Below are positions 61,456-64,000 of a stretch of DNA of 64,000 nt, piece by piece; position 1 is the first letter of the stretch, and each line of letters begins with the position of its first letter. The stretch comes from Enterovibrio norvegicus FF-33 (lineage in GTDB: Bacteria; Pseudomonadota; Gammaproteobacteria; Enterobacterales; Vibrionaceae): positions 1,290,513 to 1,354,512 of the forward strand of contig NZ_AJYD02000038.1 in the NCBI RefSeq assembly GCF_000286835.2, in the 5' to 3' direction. The position numbers and the translations under genes are program-made. Under the pieces are notes generated by a model. That model made no database searches, was not told the origin of the DNA, and saw only the letters and a program-made list of their open reading frames with translations.

Positions 61456-62490
61456 TTACTTAACGTTGTTGAAATCTGCTTCTAATGCTTCCAATAAACG
61501 TTTTCCCGCTTCGCCTGCGTTCTCAATATACTGTTTCCTAATGGGATCAGAGGCTTTCTTGAATGCGGCTTTTTCGCGTTTAGTGAGCGTGACCATGGTC
61601 ATGCTGGGCTTGGATTTTTTGATGGTCTTCAGCTGTGCTTTGTTCAGCTTGGTTTGTTGCTCGAATATATAGGGCGAGAGCTCTTCTATTGTTTCGCTGA
61701 GAATGCGTTTATGCGCGGAGGACAGGGTTAAGTACCACGCTTGATTGGCGAGTACGGAGGTGGTGAATTTTTGTTGTCCGGACCAAATAAGGTATTCGGT
61801 GACTTCGTAGAACTTCATTTCTTCAATTGAAAATATTGGATTGCTTTGTCCTTCGATAATGCGGGCTTGTAGTGAGCCGTACACTTGCGAATAAGGAAGA
61901 GGTAACGCTTGTGCGCCAAAAAGTTTGAAGGTTTCTATCACCAATGACGAGTTCATCACTCGCATTTTAAATTGGTTAAAATCCCGTGGCTTTCGAATGA
62001 GTTTATTGGTGGACCACACCATGTCACCTTCGAGATAGATCGTCATTAATCGCAGGTCTTGGTCAATCAATGCATTGCCCAAAATCTCATAAAGCGTGGG
62101 GTTAGAGGAAAGCACTCGTTGATTGAGTTCGTCGTCGGCAGAGAAAAGGTAAGGAATCGTGAACACTTGCATTTCTGGCACTTGGGCTCCGATGATACCC
62201 ATCGAAGCATGGGTCAGTTGCAAGGTACCAATGGCAGTGAGTGCAGTAAGGTCTTCTGATTCGCCGAGCATACCGTAGGAATATATATCAACAGCAACCT
62301 CGCCTTGAGATTTGTCTTCGACTTTTTTCTTGAACGCCTGCGCATAGATATCCTGCACCGAGCCTTCAATTTCTTCGAGACCAAAGCGCCACACTGCTGG
62401 TGGTTCAGTCGCCGCTAATGAATGGGTGAGCATCGTCATCCAAACTAAACAAATCGCAATGCCCTGCAAAAATACCTTTCTTATCTTCAT
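61456..62490 (-). CDS. TRAP transporter solute-binding protein (DctP family)
   Basis: 344 residues from the ATG at 62490 (MKIRKVFLQGIAI), behind AAAGGACG; the open frame extends to 62685 without support. It has a signal peptide (cleaved after SLAA) and the DctP fold: VWRFGLEEIEGSVQDIYAQAF, VDIYSYGMLGESEDLTAL, FTIPYLFSADDELNQRV, RVMNSSLVIETFKLFGAQALPLPYSQVYGSLQARIIEGQSNP (arginine that salt-bridges the carboxylate ligand) and KFYEVTEYLIWSGQQ. It should bind a dicarboxylate, sugar acid or similar. No DctQ/DctM permease is within the window on either side, so it is an orphan here. Confidence 0.88.
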   Translation of the reverse strand: MKIRKVFLQGIAICLVWMTMLTHSLAATEPPAVWRFGLEEIEGSVQDIYAQAFKKKVEDKSQGEVAVDIYSYGMLGESEDLTALTAIGTLQLTHASMGIIGAQVPEMQVFTIPYLFSADDELNQRVLSSNPTLYEILGNALIDQDLRLMTIYLEGDMVWSTNKLIRKPRDFNQFKMRVMNSSLVIETFKLFGAQALPLPYSQVYGSLQARIIEGQSNPIFSIEEMKFYEVTEYLIWSGQQKFTTSVLANQAWYLTLSSAHKRILSETIEELSPYIFEQQTKLNKAQLKTIKKSKPSMTMVTLTKREKAAFKKASDPIRKQYIENAGEAGKRLLEALEADFNNVK

Positions 62491-62967
62491 TATTCTGCGT
62501 CCTTTTGCAGTCGTCTCAAGGTGATGAAATCTTTCCCTATTAAGTTGATAACGCAAAAAACGCATTGCCATCAGTGTATTCAATGAGACTTTGCGGCAAT
62601 AAAACAGTGATGATGTCTGATTTTTGCTTGAGGGAAACCGAAACGTTGCTTGCTGGCTTTGATGCAGTGTAGCAATTGTGAACAAAAAATACGCATAGCG
62701 CTTGGAGTGTAGTGGGCTAATTAACCATGATGGTTATGGGATATTTCATGACAAGAATAAAGTGAGAGTCCTCTGTATTTTATACCCATCTTATTCAGTA
62801 AGCGGTCATAAACTTGCGCGGGGAAAATCGTCAACATCAAGGGAGAGATTGCAGTAAGTAGTTATTCTATTAGTAAAATCTCTGACTCAGCGATTGACGA
62901 TTTTAACCAGCAAGAATGACTGAATACGTATTTTGATTGGGATTGTTATCGGATAAGGAAATTCATC
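62491..62967. other. Divergent region between DctP and chitin-binding genes
   Basis: About 480 bp. The left ~200 bp read as an unlikely extension of the DctP frame. The rest is AT-rich with no gene seen. It holds both divergent promoters; ATAAGGAAATTCATC is the ribosome site of the right-hand gene. Confidence 0.4.
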
Positions 62968-64000
62968 ATGCACAAACCAATAATGTACTCTGCAATTGCC
63001 TTGAGTATTGCTACCGCGCTTCCTGCATGGGCGGTAGATTGTACTGCTTTGCCTACGTGGGAAACCTCCGCGGTTTATAACGGCGGTAACCAAGTTGCTT
63101 TTCAAGGTGAAGCGTTTAAAGCCAAATGGTGGACATCTGGGAAGAACCCTGCGGAGAATTCCGGTCCATGGCAAGAATGGGAATCCCTCGGGCAATGCGT
63201 ATCAGGCGGAAATGTGCCCCCTGTTGTCTCCGTTACGTCACCTCTTAACAATACCCAGTTTACTGACGGCGATACGCTTTCTCTTTCTGCCTCCGCATCG
63301 GACAGTGATGGCTCGGTTAGCGATGTCGAATTTTTCGCCAATGGCTTAAGCCTTGGTGTCGTTAATGCTACGCCGTATACCTTGAGCTGGACGGCGACAG
63401 AGGGACAATACACCATCAGCGCAGTGGTGACGGATAACGAAGGTGCGTCCAGTGAGCAGAGCGTTTCAGTCACGGTTGTTCCGCCAGATTTCGGATTCCC
63501 GCCAAGTGCACAGTTAACGAATCCAACCAGCACATCACAAATCAAAGTGGGTGATAATGTGCCGCTGCAAGTGCTTGCCTCTGATGCTGACGGTCCAATT
63601 GCGCGTGTTGATTTCTATGTCGATAACCAGTTGGTCGGTACTGATAACACGGAACCATTTGAAGTTAGCTGGCCTGCAACAGAAGGCAGCCATACCTTTA
63701 ATGCTAAAGCGACGGATCAAGATGATCTTTCTGCTTGGACGGGTGAAGTTTCCGTCAGTGTGGCGGGTGAAAGTGTTGGTGGTGGTTGTGCTGGCGTGCC
63801 GACTTATAAAGCCGGTACACCTTACGGGGCTGGTGACATCGTACAAAACGGTAACTACAAATATCAATGTGATGTGGGCGGTTGGTGCTCATCGAGTTCG
63901 GCCTGGGCATACGAACCGAAAAACGGTGAGTATTGGACCGATGCTTGGACAGAGCTGGGTATCTGTGCCATTGGGCCCACTGTCACATTTACCACGCCTT
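62968..64000 (+). CDS. Secreted chitin-binding multidomain protein, probably chitinase (cut by window end)
   Basis: The first 344 codons of an open frame that runs off the window. Signal peptide MHKPIMYSAIALSIATALPAWA; then a CBM5/12-type chitin-binding module (CTALPTWETSAVYNGGNQVAFQGEAF...WWTSG...WQEW...LGQC, residues ~24-77); two Ig-like domains (PPVVSVTSPLNNTQFTDGD... and SAQLTNPTSTSQIKVGDN..., ~80-268) of the kind with SDSDGSVSDVEFFANG and DADGPIARVDFYVDN; a glycine linker; a second carbohydrate-binding module (CAGVPTYKAGTPYGAGDIVQNGN...WTELGIC, ~273-334); and the start of the next domain. This order matches secreted Vibrio chitinases and chitodextrinases; the catalytic domain (likely GH18) is beyond the edge. 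AAGGAAATTCATC precedes the ATG. Confidence 0.85.
   Translation, partial: MHKPIMYSAIALSIATALPAWAVDCTALPTWETSAVYNGGNQVAFQGEAFKAKWWTSGKNPAENSGPWQEWESLGQCVSGGNVPPVVSVTSPLNNTQFTDGDTLSLSASASDSDGSVSDVEFFANGLSLGVVNATPYTLSWTATEGQYTISAVVTDNEGASSEQSVSVTVVPPDFGFPPSAQLTNPTSTSQIKVGDNVPLQVLASDADGPIARVDFYVDNQLVGTDNTEPFEVSWPATEGSHTFNAKATDQDDLSAWTGEVSVSVAGESVGGGCAGVPTYKAGTPYGAGDIVQNGNYKYQCDVGGWCSSSSAWAYEPKNGEYWTDAWTELGICAIGPTVTFTTP

Overview
The window reads as chromosomal DNA of a marine gammaproteobacterium, most likely a member of the Vibrionaceae (Grimontia, Enterovibrio, Photobacterium or Vibrio; the genus is a guess). The evidence is the betIBA-choXWV choline cluster in its Vibrio-type order, a NorR-Hcp nitrosative stress pair, a PBPRA1643-type SEC-C protein, a thermostable-hemolysin family protein, DUF3297, a Dgt close to the enterobacterial and Vibrio form, and a chitin-binding secreted protein. 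I found no rRNA, tRNA, insertion sequence, prophage or CRISPR array. It looks like a patchwork of short accessory and housekeeping operons on both strands, with well-formed intrinsic terminators between many of them.

Layout. 1-4041: start of a ClcA-type chloride/proton antiporter, then hcp behind a good sigma-54 promoter, and norR. 4233-7545: a GNAT acetyltransferase, an RluA-type pseudouridine synthase and a membrane PAS-GGDEF diguanylate cyclase. 8070-15235: a BetI operator followed by betI-betB-betA-choX-choW-choV (choline uptake and oxidation to glycine betaine) and a terminator. 15525-18303: a two-gene cassette of exported proteins, one with a beta-rich front half and a helical-repeat back half that recall animal large lipid transfer proteins. 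18374-22420: SEC-C protein, a leucine-rich-repeat/protein-kinase fusion, a METTL21-like methyltransferase, a small unknown and an APH-fold kinase. 23144-31313: a very large secreted M64-type metallopeptidase, an AT-rich gene-free stretch, bacteriohemerythrin, a chemoreceptor and a eukaryotic-type glutathione synthetase. 31437-35111: LysR/EamA divergent pair, PsiE and an M14-type carboxypeptidase.

35341-41938 is the most interesting block: three TTTAAG/CTTAAG half-sites at exact 11-bp spacing (a PmrA/QseB-type box) precede seven tightly packed genes: thermostable-hemolysin family protein, acyl-adenylating enzyme with an altered C-terminal lysine motif, heme-oxygenase-like diiron oxidase, short-chain dehydrogenase, exported TPR protein, OmpR-family response regulator and sensor kinase. 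I read it as an autoregulated, uncharacterised biosynthetic operon that probably modifies a fatty or other carboxylic acid. The product is unknown.

42048-64000: DUF3297, a LysR regulator divergent from a short cation diffusion facilitator, glcDEF, an ICMT-like methyltransferase, a membrane AraC regulator convergent with a lipase-like hydrolase, an AAA ATPase, a 28-residue membrane peptide, an RND efflux pump with divergent TetR regulator and two strong operators, dgt, a 32-residue membrane peptide, a YaeR-type glyoxalase-fold protein, a PilZ-like protein, an exported LRR-like protein, an orphan TRAP substrate-binding protein and the start of a chitin-binding (probably chitinase) gene cut by the window end.
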